A DNA stretch of 64,000 nt from Cymbomonas tetramitiformis (taxonomy: Eukaryota; Chlorophyta; Pyramimonadophyceae; Pyramimonadales; Pyramimonadaceae). Of this stretch, positions 1-11,757 are shown one piece after another. Both the position numbers and the translations under genes were made by a program. A model generated the notes under the pieces. It was not told the DNA's origin and ran no database searches. It saw nothing but the letters and a program-made list of their open reading frames with translations. Location: contig LGRX02034276.1 of the NCBI GenBank assembly GCA_001247695.2, positions 19,377-83,376 on the forward strand, written 5' to 3'. The number at the start of each line of letters is the position of its first letter. The first letter of the stretch is position 1.

Positions 1-2345
1 ACACATGAATTGACAAAAGGTGGTTGTGGACGTACATACACACAAACATTGTGTTGTGTAAAAACTGTTTAGATTATATCTAGCAGTGTCCAGATGTATT
101 TGAACATAGAGATATCACTTGATATACTCGTTGTATACATCCAAATATATCTTAGGATCTGACACAACTGTGAATCCATTTACAGTTGATATATCTTAAA
201 TATCACCAGAGAGTGCATTTGCCTCCATGGGTTTAAATCAGTAAAACCCAGAAATGTGATCAACCTTAGATGTTGATATGCAGTATAATTCACTTTTATC
301 CCATGAAATTTGTCATGTGCAATGGTGAAGTGATTTGCAGTACTTCTGTACTTTGCAGTCCACACACACAGAGATATGTATATATATATATATATACATA
401 TAGCCAAAAACGGCCAAAATAGGTAAAATCCGTTTGCGATAGATTTGAAAATTGAAAATCGGACCCTATTTTATTTGATAATATGATTTTATACCTATTT
501 AGGTATGAGAAAATCATAATGACACATGTCATATCTCGTGTAACACCCTAGATATTAGGTGTGTAATATATAGGGGTAAACATATTGGCTGTAACACTAA
601 ATCGGTCAAAATGCTGTACGTGTAATCTTTTGCAAATTCGGGATTGATTTTTTTTGCTATAATGGATATTTATCTATCAAATACCAATCCCTGAAAGACA
701 TAACACGTGTAACACCCTGTAACACCCTAATATTTGAATGTGTGTGTCAGGGGTATAACGTACCCTCTGAAAATCACTTAACATTCACTTAGGTATTGAA
801 TGCAGTTTTGCTTAAAAATCTTGGCAAAATAGTTATACTGCTTATTTTTTTACCTGTATTAGGGTTACTGATATCAAGTAACACCCTAAACACTGTATTG
901 GGTAATAGGGCCACTGTAACCACACATGCCCTAAAATGCCGCCATTATTTGGAAAAACTTCGTTTTTTTGGCATTATTATATCATGCTAAATCATCGTAG
1001 ACATGATAATACTATGGGCAACAACCCTAAAACTGTAGGGCAACAACCCAAAAACTGCAGGGCTACAACCCAAGGACTGTAGGGCTGCAACCCTAAAACT
1101 GTAACAGCTGCTTCCTATAAGGACTGCAAGCTATAAGCTATAAGCTATAAGGTATATAAATAACTGACTGCCTATGTTTTCACACTTCCTCAAGGGGGGA
1201 AGAAGGTGGATAGGATTCACACATATCCGTTTCATATTCCGATCTGGTGATTTTTGATGGATTGCTTTTGATAAAATCACTGCATCCACAAATAACGTTG
1301 AAATCTGTACAACGTTAAATCCACCATCACTAATAAAGTGTAAACTCAGATGGGAAACTATATTCCAATGACTATAAGTTGACTTTTGTTCAGCATTTAC
1401 ATTCTCGAGTAAGTTTGGAATGCTGAATATATACATAACATATAACCTGATACCATGCTTAATTGCATTTCCTGGATCAGAAGATGATAGTTATATAATG
1501 TATATATATATATATCCCACCTGATGCACTTTGGCACTATAGCCGTACATAAGAGTGGAAAGGACAAGTGCATCGCTGTAAGACTGGTTGATATAGTCCC
1601 AGTGTTGAAGGCAGAATTTGGCACCCGAATAACAGCTGATAACTGTTGGTGACCACCATGCAAAACCTTCCAAGCGTAACTCTTTTGTCCTGAGATGCAA
1701 GTGAATTGTTCATAAATGTTGACATCACATAAAAGCATTCTGATAAAAACCCTATATATTCATATGAGATGTCGTCCCTACAATGACATGCGGGTTTTTG
1801 AATCGTCGAAATAAGTATAACTCCGATGAATTCATTAGTACAGAATAAGCTGTTGAGATTATTCTTCGGCTGGATTGCAATCATTCACAATCCCTGTACA
1901 TTCCGGTGACAAAATATTGCACTGGACTGATCACCACATTGGTATAATCTGTGATATATAAGTCACCAGAGAAAGCATTGCAATCAGCACAATGTTGTCT
2001 AGACTCACAAAGATGAGTAACATATATTATCAGATGTAATAAACAGAGGCACAATGTGACCTACGCTAAAATCGCGTATGCTTGGGCACTGTATTGTGAC
2101 CTGCGCTAATATCGTGTATGCATGGACACAACATGACTCGTGCCAATGACGTGGACATGTTTTATGCCACGACTTCACATCTGAAATCAATAAATCACTC
2201 AGAGAGAAGGTATTGACATTGGTGTAGCGCCATTATACATATAGTCATGAGGATTTTTAAGAAGACATAGTCTCTCCGATATTGACAAACATGGTACATA
2301 TATATATATATATCCATGCTCTCTGATCATATATTGATATCCCAC
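1..2345. repeat. AT-rich repeat debris, no gene seen
   Basis: I see no credible gene here. The stretch holds TA microsatellites (about 376-400, 1499-1515, 2299-2312), scattered ACACCCTAA motifs between 535 and 920 that do not form a tandem telomere array, and a small minisatellite at 1018-1105. Around 1150-1205 a TATATAAATA box is followed by a CACTTCCT...GGGGGGAAGA motif that recurs at 2606, suggesting remains of related LTR-type elements. At 2050-2165 the motif TGACCTGCGCTAATATCG is repeated; relatives occur at 2430, 7816 and, inverted, 42950. Confidence 0.5.
1018..1105. repeat. GGGCTGCAACCC-type minisatellite
   Basis: About four units of roughly 22 bp with consensus near GGGCTACAACCCAAAACTGT. 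The same motif family recurs as short arrays at 2453-2515, 6113-6205, 37283-37340 (inverted) and 42870-42935 (inverted), so it belongs to the dispersed repeat family rather than to one local expansion. Confidence 0.6.
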
Positions 2346-4213
2346 AGCATACGATGATGGTAATAGCAAGCCACTTCGCCGCTGGAGGGTAGTGTTGTAT
2401 ATACACAGCACATGCTTGGGTACTATATGACCCACGCTGATGACGTGAATTCGGGCTGCATCCCAAGAACTGCAATGCACCTTCGGTGCAAGGGGCTGCA
2501 ACCCGAGAACTGCTATCCAGCTTCATAGTAAGCTATCACGTCATCACATAGAGGTCGGACCTCTGTTGTATTTAAACGGCGCTTGACAACCGCCTAGCAA
2601 TACACTTCCTTGAGGGGGGAAGATGGTAAGCTAAAAATACAACTAAAAACCAAATAAATAATAAAGACAAATAATAAAATAAAACAATTAAGTTGCATCA
2701 TCGTTTTTGTTTTGGTAAGCCTGACTATATACAGTCAAACCATGCAGAACTCCATGAAAGTTGACACATACATCAACCATGACATTCATATGAGCTTGAT
2801 TTTGAAGACCTAGACATTATATACATCCAGTCTAGCATATATCCAGACTAGAATTGTATATTGACACGGTGCAAGCACTATGGCCTCTGCCACCGATGAT
2901 CATTGAAAAGGGCAACCATTTTTGATATTTCATACATATCATCTGATTGGATCATTAAAGGTGTCAAGATTATTCAATGCAATATGCAGGCCACGGCCTG
3001 AGTACAACACCTAGAAAGGTCAAAGCCACTGAGCTGACCAATGCAGCATAAATGCTAGCTGCCTTGAAGGCTATACAATAAGCCTATTGCCCTTATGTCT
3101 TGATATGTATCCGTGTATTGGCATCTCTTTGAGGTAATTATGCCTACTGAATGAGCCATACCAACCATCTTGTCTTCATTGATCATTACATATCTGATCA
3201 TATCGCCATTGAGCAAAGCCTATTCTGTGAGATTATATATCACGAGACATTTCATTAGTGCACATTAAACAATTAAAGTGCAACAAAGATCATCAGCTCT
3301 GCATCATACCAAAAGGTTGAGTTGTTGTCAATTGATTTTTTAGACACCATTTCTCAGAGGTCTATTCATCATAAAAGACTGAGTCTGTGCAATCATGGCT
3401 ATTCAGCCTCCGACATAGCTGCATAGCTATTTAGCTTATGGTCCCAACCGTTGTTAAGCAGCCTCTACGCTTTATGGCTGAAAAGTGGCAAGCAATCTCT
3501 TCGGTCATTCTTGGGCATAGAGCAATCAAGCACAGCCAATCCAGGATGTTTATCCCAAAATTCTCTATGAATTATTCATATCTGCTATGTGTCATATGAA
3601 ACAACCAATATACCATCCTATGATGAAAGTCATCTCCTTCAGTGGTGATTTTGCATAATAACTTTCTTGCTGTTTATTTTCTTTTCATGCTGCAGGTCTG
3701 CTGCATCCCTGTGTGATTCGTCCTAGATGAAAGAACAAGACAAGTTGAAGCCAGTTTTGCTTTTGGATGAAGAAAGCTCAGAAGAAGAAGTTACCAGCAA
3801 GTTTCGTAGCCGGTACAACGTTCCGGATGAAAAAGTAGCAAAGAGGCGCTTGCAGAATAAGAAAAACGCTGAGCGTGATGCCAAAAGACGTAAGAAACAA
3901 TGTCCAGAGTGGATGTTGGACAGTCAATGGTAGCTTTAGCTATAAAAGTACATTAGATTCAGATTCTGAACATTTTAGTGGACTTGAATGCACTCAAATT
4001 TGCACTGAGTTGCAATTGTCCAAAGTTTTCACTCTGACATCATTGCTTATTGTGGAATAGCATACAATGGTATAAACCATCCACATATAGATGCCACTCC
4101 GTTCTATAGATTGACACCACATTTGTAATTTCATAACATTTTGGCACATAAGACAAGCATGCTTCATTAAGAAATGAAAACTCTTTGAAAGTTCATTCTG
4201 GAATGTTTAGAAA

Positions 4214-4292
4214 TTTGTTGCCTCATCCATTAGGCCACGAAGTCTTGGAAAACCCGCAATCTGCATACGGTCTCCAAGCACAGTTCATCCTC
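4214..4292 (-). pseudogene. Degraded tRNA-like segment
   Basis: Read on the minus strand, this has a 5'-half-like sequence (ACTTCGTGGCCTAATGGATG) placed after a partial T-arm start (GATTGCGGGTT). It is the decayed counterpart of 39227-39300 in the right arm and has lost about 18 bp that include most of the T arm. It cannot be a functional tRNA gene. Confidence 0.4.
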
Positions 4293-6112
4293 ATTCTGGA
4301 AAGTGACAGAAATTTTATAGTCATAAAACAAGTCACAATTCTATCGGATTGAAATGACACATTCATCATTCATACTTCTTTATCATAACAAGTCTCTGAA
4401 TAGTGTTTGCCCAAAAATAAAATGGGCACCATTGAGATAAGTGATCATGTGCTGAAGAATATACACATATCACTAGGCAATGCCATGTTCTATTCATAAT
4501 GAAATGACATGTCAGCCATCCATCAACTACGAAAATATAACTCGTAGTAATTTGTTGTCATTACGGACACTTCTTGATTGACTCTCCATTAGCTTCGATA
4601 CCAAAGTTAACTTCGGTACCATCACTGATTTCTTTGTTCATCATGACAATCATTTTCCAGAACCATTGTCTAAAATTGGGTACACTATATTGACCCTAAA
4701 CTGACAAAGTATGTGAGCTGCAACCCAACGACTGCATTTGACATCATCTGGCATTTGCCACATTCAAAAACGTCAGGCATATTGCCAATATGACGTAGAG
4801 AGAATCAATGTTCAGATTGACATTGTTACCTCTAAAGCATTCGATGAGTAATCTCAGTCTGATTCTCTATCAAATCATTATTCACATAACATAATGATTG
4901 AATAACGTCCTCCATTACCATCTGATTGGTTTGATACATCTCTCATTTTTGCGAGGGGAAGGAAGAGTATAGATTCATTCATTTTCATACAGCTGCCACA
5001 CCTTACATTATTGTGATTTGCTTGGAAAATTAAAAATCTTATCAAAAGTTCCAGCATCTGTGTATAGCAGCCATAAAGTTGATGACACGGTACATCATGC
5101 CGATTGAAACATCAAATGAAGTCTTATTTGACTTATTGACACATGAAGTTCATTATGAAGAAATCATAGATGCATATTTCTCCGGCTCTATCATAGTATA
5201 TGAAGGGCACTGACATAGGAGAACGATGGTTTTTCAAATGTGAATAAGCTATATTGTAAGCTTAAGACCATCACTTTGACGTCAACAGCCTGAGATGCTG
5301 ATTGTCGAAATTCAAGAGTTGAAGGATTCATTGAATCAACCTTGATACATGTGTTTTGATTCATAAATTGTTGATCCATGATTTCTAAATCTAGAGAAGC
5401 TGGCACACAAGTTGTTGCCAATGTCTTCAGGAAAGCATCTGAGCAAAGGATTGCCAGTTGTGCCATTAAACATCGAATTCCATGAACAGCAAAGCCGAGT
5501 GAGTAAATCAGCCACTCTAGCTAATTGCCCGTCATTCCTTCCAGGATCATGACAAGAGACAATTCATCAAAGTCATACATCAATGCATAAGTCACATGCA
5601 TGGTTGCACAGTTTGTATCCGAATGCCATTCCCTCAAAGTTAAGCATCTTGACAGTAATTCTGGCCAACCATAAGCCTTCCTGTCTTCGGATATCTTGAG
5701 CATTCTCATTTCCAGTTCCATTATGGACTAGGAAGCATCATGACTGTGCCTCGCCAGGACACTAACCCTCAAAGCCGCACACTTGAGGCGAGCCTTATGA
5801 GACAGTGACCTTTGGCTTGTGGGGCGTCAACCCCTTATCAAATCCTGATCACTTGTTAACACCTGGATAAATTTATCATGATGCAACTTAAGTGGGATTA
5901 TAAGTTCCACATAATCATATTGTCTACGTATGCTGAAGGCATAACTACCGCATATGGTTACAATAGGTCGCAGCTTCTATAACATTGTGGCTTCTAAGTC
6001 AAAAGCTGATAGCCAATGACTTTTTGCCAAAAAATTGCCGACCATATAAAAATCAGGCCATGGAAACATGTACCCAAGAGGTTTTCGTCCATCGGTCACA
6101 TATATATATCAG

Positions 6113-6205
6113 GGCTTCATCCCAAGAACTGCAGGGCTGCATCCCAAGAACTGCGATGCATCTTCGGTGCAATGGGCTGCAACCCGAGAACTGCAGGGTT
6201 ATATC
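6113..6205 (+). repeat. 22-bp minisatellite with hairpin spacer
   Basis: Units of GGGCTGCATCCCAAGAACTG repeat with small changes and are interrupted by the near-palindrome TGCATCTTCGGTGCA. Related arrays lie at 2453-2515, 37283-37340 and 42870-42935. Confidence 0.6.
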
Positions 6206-6745
6206 CCTAACATTTTTTACCCTGCATCAAATTGATATGACAGGAGCAGGAATTGATCCTTCCTTGCTAAGGTGTAGTGAGCCTTGTATAAATCATACCC
6301 TTACACAGATACGCATATGCGGGTACCAATATCTGTAAAAAAAACTGCTAAATGCTACCTTTGCCAAAACCGTGGTTTGTCATCGGATTCTTGGCCAGTC
6401 ATCCGAAGCTACCGGAGATATTGACTGAGGTAGAAGGAGTTGTGATCCTAAGTTGTGCTTGACAAACATAACTAAATAAATTTCACATTAGTACGTGGCG
6501 AATCCATTCTCACTCATCGCGATAGATGTTCGTCAAAGCGTGCGTACTGGACAAAAATATTGAGGAGTTGAGCAGACCGGTTAAGGATTTTAAATCCAAT
6601 TCCGTTAAGCAGGGCCACTCCGTTTGCATTAAAACAAGCCCCTTTGTTCGTTTATTATCGAAATCGGGCTCCCCATCACCGCCTAGGATCCTCCAAAGTT
6701 GCTTAAGGAGGGGAGGAAGAGTTGGGTGCACTATATTAGGCCGAG

Positions 6746-8100
6746 AATCGTTCGAATATAATTCGTTATAATCGTGGGATCATCGATCGCTCAAAGGCGA
6801 CGACGGCTAGCGCAAATAATCCGAAACGTAGACTTCGGATGCTTTGAATCGTCTAGCACATACATGATAACGTGTGGATCAATCAGTAATCCAGCGTAGG
6901 ATTGTATCGCGAAAACGCTCTTCATTGAACCTTGGAACGTCACTCAACGATACGATTTCCGGAAAGGTGGGCTGCATCCTAAGGCCTGTATGGCTAAATG
7001 CCTAAGGTGAGGGACTAAAGTGGACTCAGTTCCCCCCAATAACCTAAAAACACCATGAGGGACGCCTCAAATCGGTGTAAGAAGACTGGTACCAGCAAGA
7101 AGCGACAACAACAGAGACATTAAAGACATATACAAAGGTATGCCCTACAAAGGTATGCCCGTTGTGAGGACACAACTCTCTTAAGAGGGGAGATCTGTCA
7201 GGGTTATGACCGATGACATATGTGTCATACATGTCATACGTATCATACCTGTCATCCATGTCATGTCATGTCATATATTATTATGACAGTCGGTCGTGTC
7301 ATATATTATTATGACAGTCGACAGTATGGTCGATCATGACTGTACAGGTCGAGTCGCGTCATACATTTATGACAGTCGTCAGTACGGTCGACTATGACAT
7401 GTACAGTCATACCATTTGTCATTCACTCACCTTGAGTGACACCTGTCATCGAGAGGCCAGGTTGTGGCATCGAGATGACAAAGCAAGATGAAGTCTTGAA
7501 GAACCGAAAGTGTTCGGAGAAAACTCATCTTCGCTTCTAGCATGTTCTGAACAAGCATGCGAGTATCATATGGCTTATTCGTTCAGCCGATACTGATTGT
7601 TCAACCAATGCCTTGGGTTCACAACCCAATTGTGGTGGCATCTATGAGATGCGGGGCATTGCGTAAAATGAGGTAGCGTTGGGCTACAGCAGTCACTTCT
7701 GAAGAAGCACTGCACTCATATCCACACATACGCTGCGTGAGCTATTAACGTTCCATAATAGCCTCGCTATATATCATATATCATATCGCTTCCAAGCGAA
7801 CCCTTAAGAACGGTGATGTGACCTGCGCTACGATCGCGTATGCACGGGCACGATGTGACCCGCGCTGATGACGTGGACACATTCCACACAACCCCCGGTA
7901 CGAGCGGACAAGGTTGGCTGCCACGTCATCACATCTGAGGTCGGACCTCTGAAAAGTAACTCGACACGAATGTCGTGAGGTCACGACACTTTAAAGAGGG
8001 GAGATATGTTACGGATCGAAAGATGACAGACGCCCGCAGTCGCGATGTTGGTACGTCGTCGTCGATGTCACACGCATGGTCGATCATCGATCTGTAACAG
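6746..8100. repeat. LTR-element debris and GTCAT-rich repeat
   Basis: No gene is evident. Two polypurine-tract-like sites followed by TG starts occur at about 7182 (TTAAGAGGGGAGAT, then CTGTCAGG) and 7988 (TTAAAGAGGGGAGAT, then ATGTTACGG), as expected for 3' ends of LTR retrotransposons. Between 7200 and 7420 lies an irregular tandem repeat based on GTCATACATGTCATA and TATGACAGTCG. At 7816-7880 the tandem motif GACCTGCGCTACGATCGCG appears next to TGATGACGTGG, as in the repeat regions at 2050 and 2430. Confidence 0.45.
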
Positions 8101-8146
8101 TCCGATTTGTACGAGTACCACTGAAATGCGCGAAAGGATCATCATC

Positions 8147-8220
8147 CTCCGCGTAGCTCAGTTGGTTAGAGCGTCGCACTAGAGAAGCGAACGTCACGGG
8201 TTCAAATCCCGTCGTGGAGC
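8147..8220 (+). tRNA. tRNA-like gene, loop triplet AGA
   Basis: The 74 nt fold as a cloverleaf. The acceptor stem is CTCCGCG with CGTGGAG, with one G-U pair. The D arm matches the A box (TAGCTCAGTTGG), the anticodon loop is CTAGAGA (anticodon AGA at 8181-8183), and the T arm is perfect (ACGGG-TTCAAAT-CCCGT, B box GGTTCAAATCC). AGA would decode Ser, but the variable arm is short, unlike a normal tRNA-Ser, and the anticodon stem has an A-A mismatch. It may be a tRNA pseudogene or the head of a tRNA-derived SINE. The A and B boxes could still drive Pol III transcription. Confidence 0.6.
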
Positions 8221-8296
8221 ACTTTCGCCCATGACGATATATATGATTTGACCCGGCTCGTACAGTGAAAATCCCCGCACCGATTTCCAACCCTAA

Positions 8297-8660
8297 CATC
8301 TACACACCTGCGGAGTTCACGTTCTCAGCGAATGTATTGCAGCGAAACCTGAAACTGGACGTCAAAAACGGCCAAGTTCATCACAGAACATCACCGATAT
8401 TGTTTGCGGGACTTCAAGAGGGCCTTCTTACCTGTCGAACGCGCCCATCCTAAAGCGTCCCCGAGCATCCAGCTAGCATCTACACACCTGCGGAGTTCAC
8501 GTTCTCAGCGAATGTATTGCAGCGAAACCTGAAACTGGACGTCAAAAACGGCCAAGTTCATCACAGAACATCACCGATATTGTTTGCGGGACTTCAAGAG
8601 GGCCTTCTTACCTGTCGAACGCGCCCATCCTCAAGCGTCCCCGAGCATCCAGCTAGCATC
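8297..8660. repeat. 180-bp tandem duplication
   Basis: The 180-bp unit starting near CATCTACACACCTGCGGAGT (8297) is repeated almost identically from 8477, and a third, diverged partial unit begins near 8657. Only one or two substitutions separate the two full copies, so the duplication is recent. Confidence 0.85.
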
Positions 8661-8933
8661 TATAGAGCAGCGCGGTTCACGTTTTCATCAAATGCTTTCG
8701 TCCTACCGCCCTCGTTTGAAGGGTTCTTCCTGGGCTTGTAATGCACGATATGGCCTAACCGAAGGAAATATGGGTTTTCAGTATGACTTGGGACAATAAA
8801 TTCGTGGATATCGCTTCTGGAGGCAACAACATTATGCAAACTGCGATAGCTAAGCACCAGTCTGACGCCTTGAAACCGCAGTAGAAAAGAGATGGCGAAA
8901 ATGAAGAGAGGTTTTGAGCTTTTGGCATAAAAG

Positions 8934-9017
8934 ACCGGAGTCTCTGAGCTTCTAAAATGTAACAAACCTCGATGCTCGAATCATCGATCCTCGATCGCCG
9001 CGGCTCAGAGACTCCGG
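8934..9017. repeat. 84-bp terminal-inverted-repeat hairpin
   Basis: Perfect 15-bp arms (CCGGAGTCTCTGAGC and its complement) flank about 50 bp. The size and the CCGGAG start resemble the hairpin at 23203-23296. It directly abuts the assembly gap. Confidence 0.5.
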
Positions 9018-9022
9018 TTCCG

Positions 9023-9152
9023 NNNNNNNNNNNNNNNNNNNNNNNNNNNNNNNNNNNNNNNNNNNNNNNNNNNNNNNNNNNNNNNNNNNNNNNNNNNNNN
9101 NNNNNNNNNNNNNNNNNNNNNNNNNNNNNNNNNNNNNNNNNNNNNNNNNNNN
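9023..9152. other. Assembly gap (N run)
   Basis: A run of 130 N. It hides the 5' end of the LTR that continues at 9154, and therefore the insertion site and any target duplication. Confidence 0.99.
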
Positions 9153-9153
9153 T

Positions 9154-9391
9154 GACTTCGGGTTTAGGCTTAGTTATTATGGGCTCTGACTAGCCCCTAG
9201 CCTGACCCTGCTTCCGTCTCGTGTCCGTGACATCCTAGCACTGTACTGTACAGTAGTACAGTACAGTAGTACAGTCATCGTTTCACTGTCTGGGTTTCCG
9301 AGAGCATAAAGCTTCGGCCAGACACAAGTTATAGGATTATCAGTTTGTCTCCTAGCGAGCTTAGCCGGACAGCGTATCTGTCTTCCTCGCA
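9154..9391 (+). repeat. 5' LTR (3' portion) of gag element
   Basis: The 238 bp are identical to 22743-22980 and end in CA. The repeated short motif GTACAGTAGTACAGTACAGT lies at about 9245-9280. Identity of the two LTRs implies recent insertion. The 5' part is lost in the gap. Confidence 0.88.
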
Positions 9392-9410
9392 GGTTATGGG
9401 CCCACCACGC
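9392..9410 (+). promoter_or_regulatory. Primer-binding site: half-tRNA iMet
   Basis: Immediately after the LTR-terminal CA lies GGTTATGGGCCCACCACGC. This is the exact complement of the anticodon stem-loop region of a plant-type initiator tRNA-Met (known sequence recalled, not searched). Priming from an internal tRNA fragment is known from Drosophila copia and yeast Ty5; most LTR elements use the tRNA 3' end. The 446 bp from here to the gag start form the leader. Confidence 0.8.
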
Positions 9411-9855
9411 AGTGGAAGCGGTAGGCCGCACCGGCTTTCCGGTGATTCTGATGATGGCGCAGCGCCTTGCTGTTGCCATGTTCGGCTAAGTAGGACGTAG
9501 GAGGGGTTGAGCGCCCACTTGGGCGGTGGTGAATTGCTCTTACGGTATGGCCTTTTGACTTGGCAGTGATGGCGGCACGCATTGTGCTCGCCTTCGCTGC
9601 GCAGGAGATCAGTTAGTGACGGATTATTTTTTTATTTTGCGGAAGCATCGTCGCAGCGAGAGTTAATCTGTTTCGTGCGCCGCTGGCTCCGGCGAGGTCG
9701 TTCCACACGTGACTGATTTTGGCCGCTCTCATGGTTTCGCTTACGACCTGTGAATTTTGATCTGTCAGCTGAGACTTCTACAAACCATCTGGCCGCTGTA
9801 AGCGTTTTTCCACCATCTCCCTGTTTAGCTCAACCTTCTCCCCTGTCTCTCCATC

Positions 9856-11757
9856 ATGGTTACAACAACAAATAGATCGATGCGGTCTCGCGTCCGTAGA
9901 TTAGAAACGATTTTTGATGACGTCGGTGCGCAGCACGCTGCGACTCCACACACGCCGCAGCTGCCGGCACCGACCACCGCAGCTGCAAGAGAGATTTTGG
10001 ACAAATGTAAGCAGTTGGCTCGTGACAGTTTCGACAGGAAAATTGCCAAGACCGTTGCCACTAAGATTCTAGGCGACAAATCGGAGCGCTTTGCGGGAAC
10101 AGAGGCAGACGCTGTGGACATTTTTTCACAATTAATGCATGAGCTTCGCACGCAGTTTGTGCTCCAGTCATCGGCGTTTGCTCCCCTGTTTGACTTAACT
10201 GACATGGCAGTTGAGGCCAGGCATGAGGCAAATGAGCTGTTGCTCTCGGCTCTGACATTTCTGGCTCGCCCTGGCTCGCCTGCCCGTGACTGGCTTGAGG
10301 CCTCTGGGTCCGACGTTCCTGGAGATGGCAAGCGCGCTGCCCTTGAGGTGGTGCGCATGCTCCAGGAGCGTTCGGAACCCTTTGACTCTTTTGAGTTGCT
10401 GCTGGCGGTCCGCATCCCCAGCAGCAAAGATCCTGACCGTGGCATCCGCGAGTTCAATGGCCTGTTGAGGGACGTTCAGCGTTCCCACAACTTGCCAGAG
10501 GACGCGGTGAAGCGGCAGTTTCTAAAGGCTCTCGGCGATTCGTGGCTGTACCGTGATTTGGCTAACTCTCTGGCTCGAGCTGACCAGCGGCAGGGCGTGT
10601 CTCTCCTGACTATTCAGGCTCGTGTGCGGGAGCAGTTCCGCCACGGCCTGAAAGTCTCTGACGCCCCTGTCTCTGCTCTGTCATTCGGCGATGGCGCGTC
10701 TGACCTGGCTGCGGCGTTGTCCAGTCTGCAGAAGCAGCTGGAGCGCATGCAACAGGACATTCGTGACCTAAAGCGGCAGAAGCGGGAAGGGCCTCCGCCT
10801 GCGGGCAAGCACCTTACCCGCTCTGCTGCCAAGCTTCATCGTGCTGGTGTTAAGCCGCTTGGCACCGCTCCTCCTGTCTCGTTTGACAAGAAGAGTGGTG
10901 CCTTCGTGCCCCACTGCCAGAATGCGGTGTGTGCCAAAAGTGGTTTGAAGCACTGGCATGCTGAATGCCCCAACGGCGGTCTTCACTCTGCCCACTATTG
11001 TAGTGCGGTTGAAGACTACGAGACTGACTGCCTGGCTGTTCGTTTCCAGCGTTTCTATGACGCGGGGGATGAGCACGCCTTCGAGTCGCTCTGCACGATG
11101 GAGGGTCGTCCAGAGGTGTGCGAGCTGTCGGCGCATTCTTTTGTGACGGCTGAGCCCACGTCTCTGCGGCACTTCCAGGATGCGGCGGCTTCCGCTCAGG
11201 ATGCGGCAGCTGACGATGACGGCGTGGCTCACTTTCCTCTAGCCACATTCCACTCGGGTGCACGGGGTTCGATTCCGCCACCGCCTGCGGTTCGGGGTCC
11301 CTCTGCGCTCGTGGCTGGTGGTGTGCCTGCGGCTCATGACCCACCAGTGGCTGTCCCTGGCTCTCTCGGCTTGCCTGGTTCTGTCCCATCGCTCCAGCTT
11401 GGCGACTCTGCACCGGCTCCGCTGTTTACTGGCATGAGGATTGAGGCTTCGGACATTGGCTCTGAAATCTCTGACAACGACCAAGGCTCTGACAATGACT
11501 CTGACGGCGGGCAGCAAGTGGCTTTTGACTCCTTCGGCGCTCTTGAGCATGAATCTGACAGGGGGGCATCGCCACTAGCAGCTCCGATGTACCGTCCGCG
11601 GGCGCCGTCGAGTTTTCTCCGGTGTGCGTTGATGTCCTCGATGCTCTGCTGTTCTCTACTGGCCAGTGCTACGGCATCTCTGGTTGCCGTGGGCGGTGGT
11701 GACAGGGGCCTGGTTGAGCCCGGAGTCACCGTCCATCGGTCTAGCTCCCATCTGTAG
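9856..11757 (+). CDS. gag: Gag-like polyprotein of LTR retrotransposon
   Basis: This intact 633-codon frame lies downstream of the LTR and primer site, where gag belongs. Residues about 45-240 are helical and resemble the capsid-like core shared with the gag pseudogene at 32261-33690 (for example ATKILGDKSERFAG here). Residues 283-313 are a likely coiled coil (LQKQLERMQQDIRDLKRQKR), followed by a basic stretch. Residues about 354-371 form an unusual zinc-knuckle-like motif, C-x4-C-x6-H-x4-C (CQNAVCAKSGLKHWHAEC), instead of the usual C-x2-C-x4-H-x4-C. The tail is Ser/Pro/Ala-rich with an acidic patch. No protease or pol follows before transposon T copy 1, so the element as seen is non-autonomous. 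The start is the first ATG of the frame. Confidence 0.82.
   Translation: MVTTTNRSMRSRVRRLETIFDDVGAQHAATPHTPQLPAPTTAAAREILDKCKQLARDSFDRKIAKTVATKILGDKSERFAGTEADAVDIFSQLMHELRTQFVLQSSAFAPLFDLTDMAVEARHEANELLLSALTFLARPGSPARDWLEASGSDVPGDGKRAALEVVRMLQERSEPFDSFELLLAVRIPSSKDPDRGIREFNGLLRDVQRSHNLPEDAVKRQFLKALGDSWLYRDLANSLARADQRQGVSLLTIQARVREQFRHGLKVSDAPVSALSFGDGASDLAAALSSLQKQLERMQQDIRDLKRQKREGPPPAGKHLTRSAAKLHRAGVKPLGTAPPVSFDKKSGAFVPHCQNAVCAKSGLKHWHAECPNGGLHSAHYCSAVEDYETDCLAVRFQRFYDAGDEHAFESLCTMEGRPEVCELSAHSFVTAEPTSLRHFQDAAASAQDAAADDDGVAHFPLATFHSGARGSIPPPPAVRGPSALVAGGVPAAHDPPVAVPGSLGLPGSVPSLQLGDSAPAPLFTGMRIEASDIGSEISDNDQGSDNDSDGGQQVAFDSFGALEHESDRGASPLAAPMYRPRAPSSFLRCALMSSMLCCSLLASATASLVAVGGGDRGLVEPGVTVHRSSSHL

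Larger units (their letters stand above)
2346..6745 (+). repeat. Left arm of large inverted repeat R
   Basis: This arm matches the reverse complement of about 36755-43040. Outer ends match (CATACGATGATGGTAATAGC here, its complement near 43040), and so do the minisatellites, a degraded tRNA-like segment and inner ends (GGTGCACTATATTAGG here). Similarity is clearly incomplete, with many substitutions and small indels, so the duplication is old. Around 3490-3560 the arm contains a decayed fragment of Ty3/gypsy pol that is better preserved in the right arm at 39760-39990. Most of the arm is noncoding. A 68-codon ORF at 3727-3933 (acidic then Lys/Arg-rich) is not visible in the right arm, and I do not call it a gene. 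Confidence 0.75.

Noticed and set aside
535..1100. CCCTAA-type telomere repeats
   Set aside because: ACACCCTAA and CCCTAAAA motifs are scattered and not in head-to-tail register; no telomere or interstitial telomere array.
3727..3933. bZIP-like small protein
   Set aside because: The basic stretch lacks the spaced Asn and Arg of bZIP basic regions, no leucine zipper follows, and the right R arm does not preserve it.
11264..11280. B-box-like GGTTCGATTCC in gag
   Set aside because: No A box or cloverleaf around it; it lies in coding sequence and arises by chance.
10195..11413. Several minus-strand ORFs of 97-210 aa across gag
   Set aside because: Shadows of the gag frame; Arg/Ser-rich composition and no homologous motifs.
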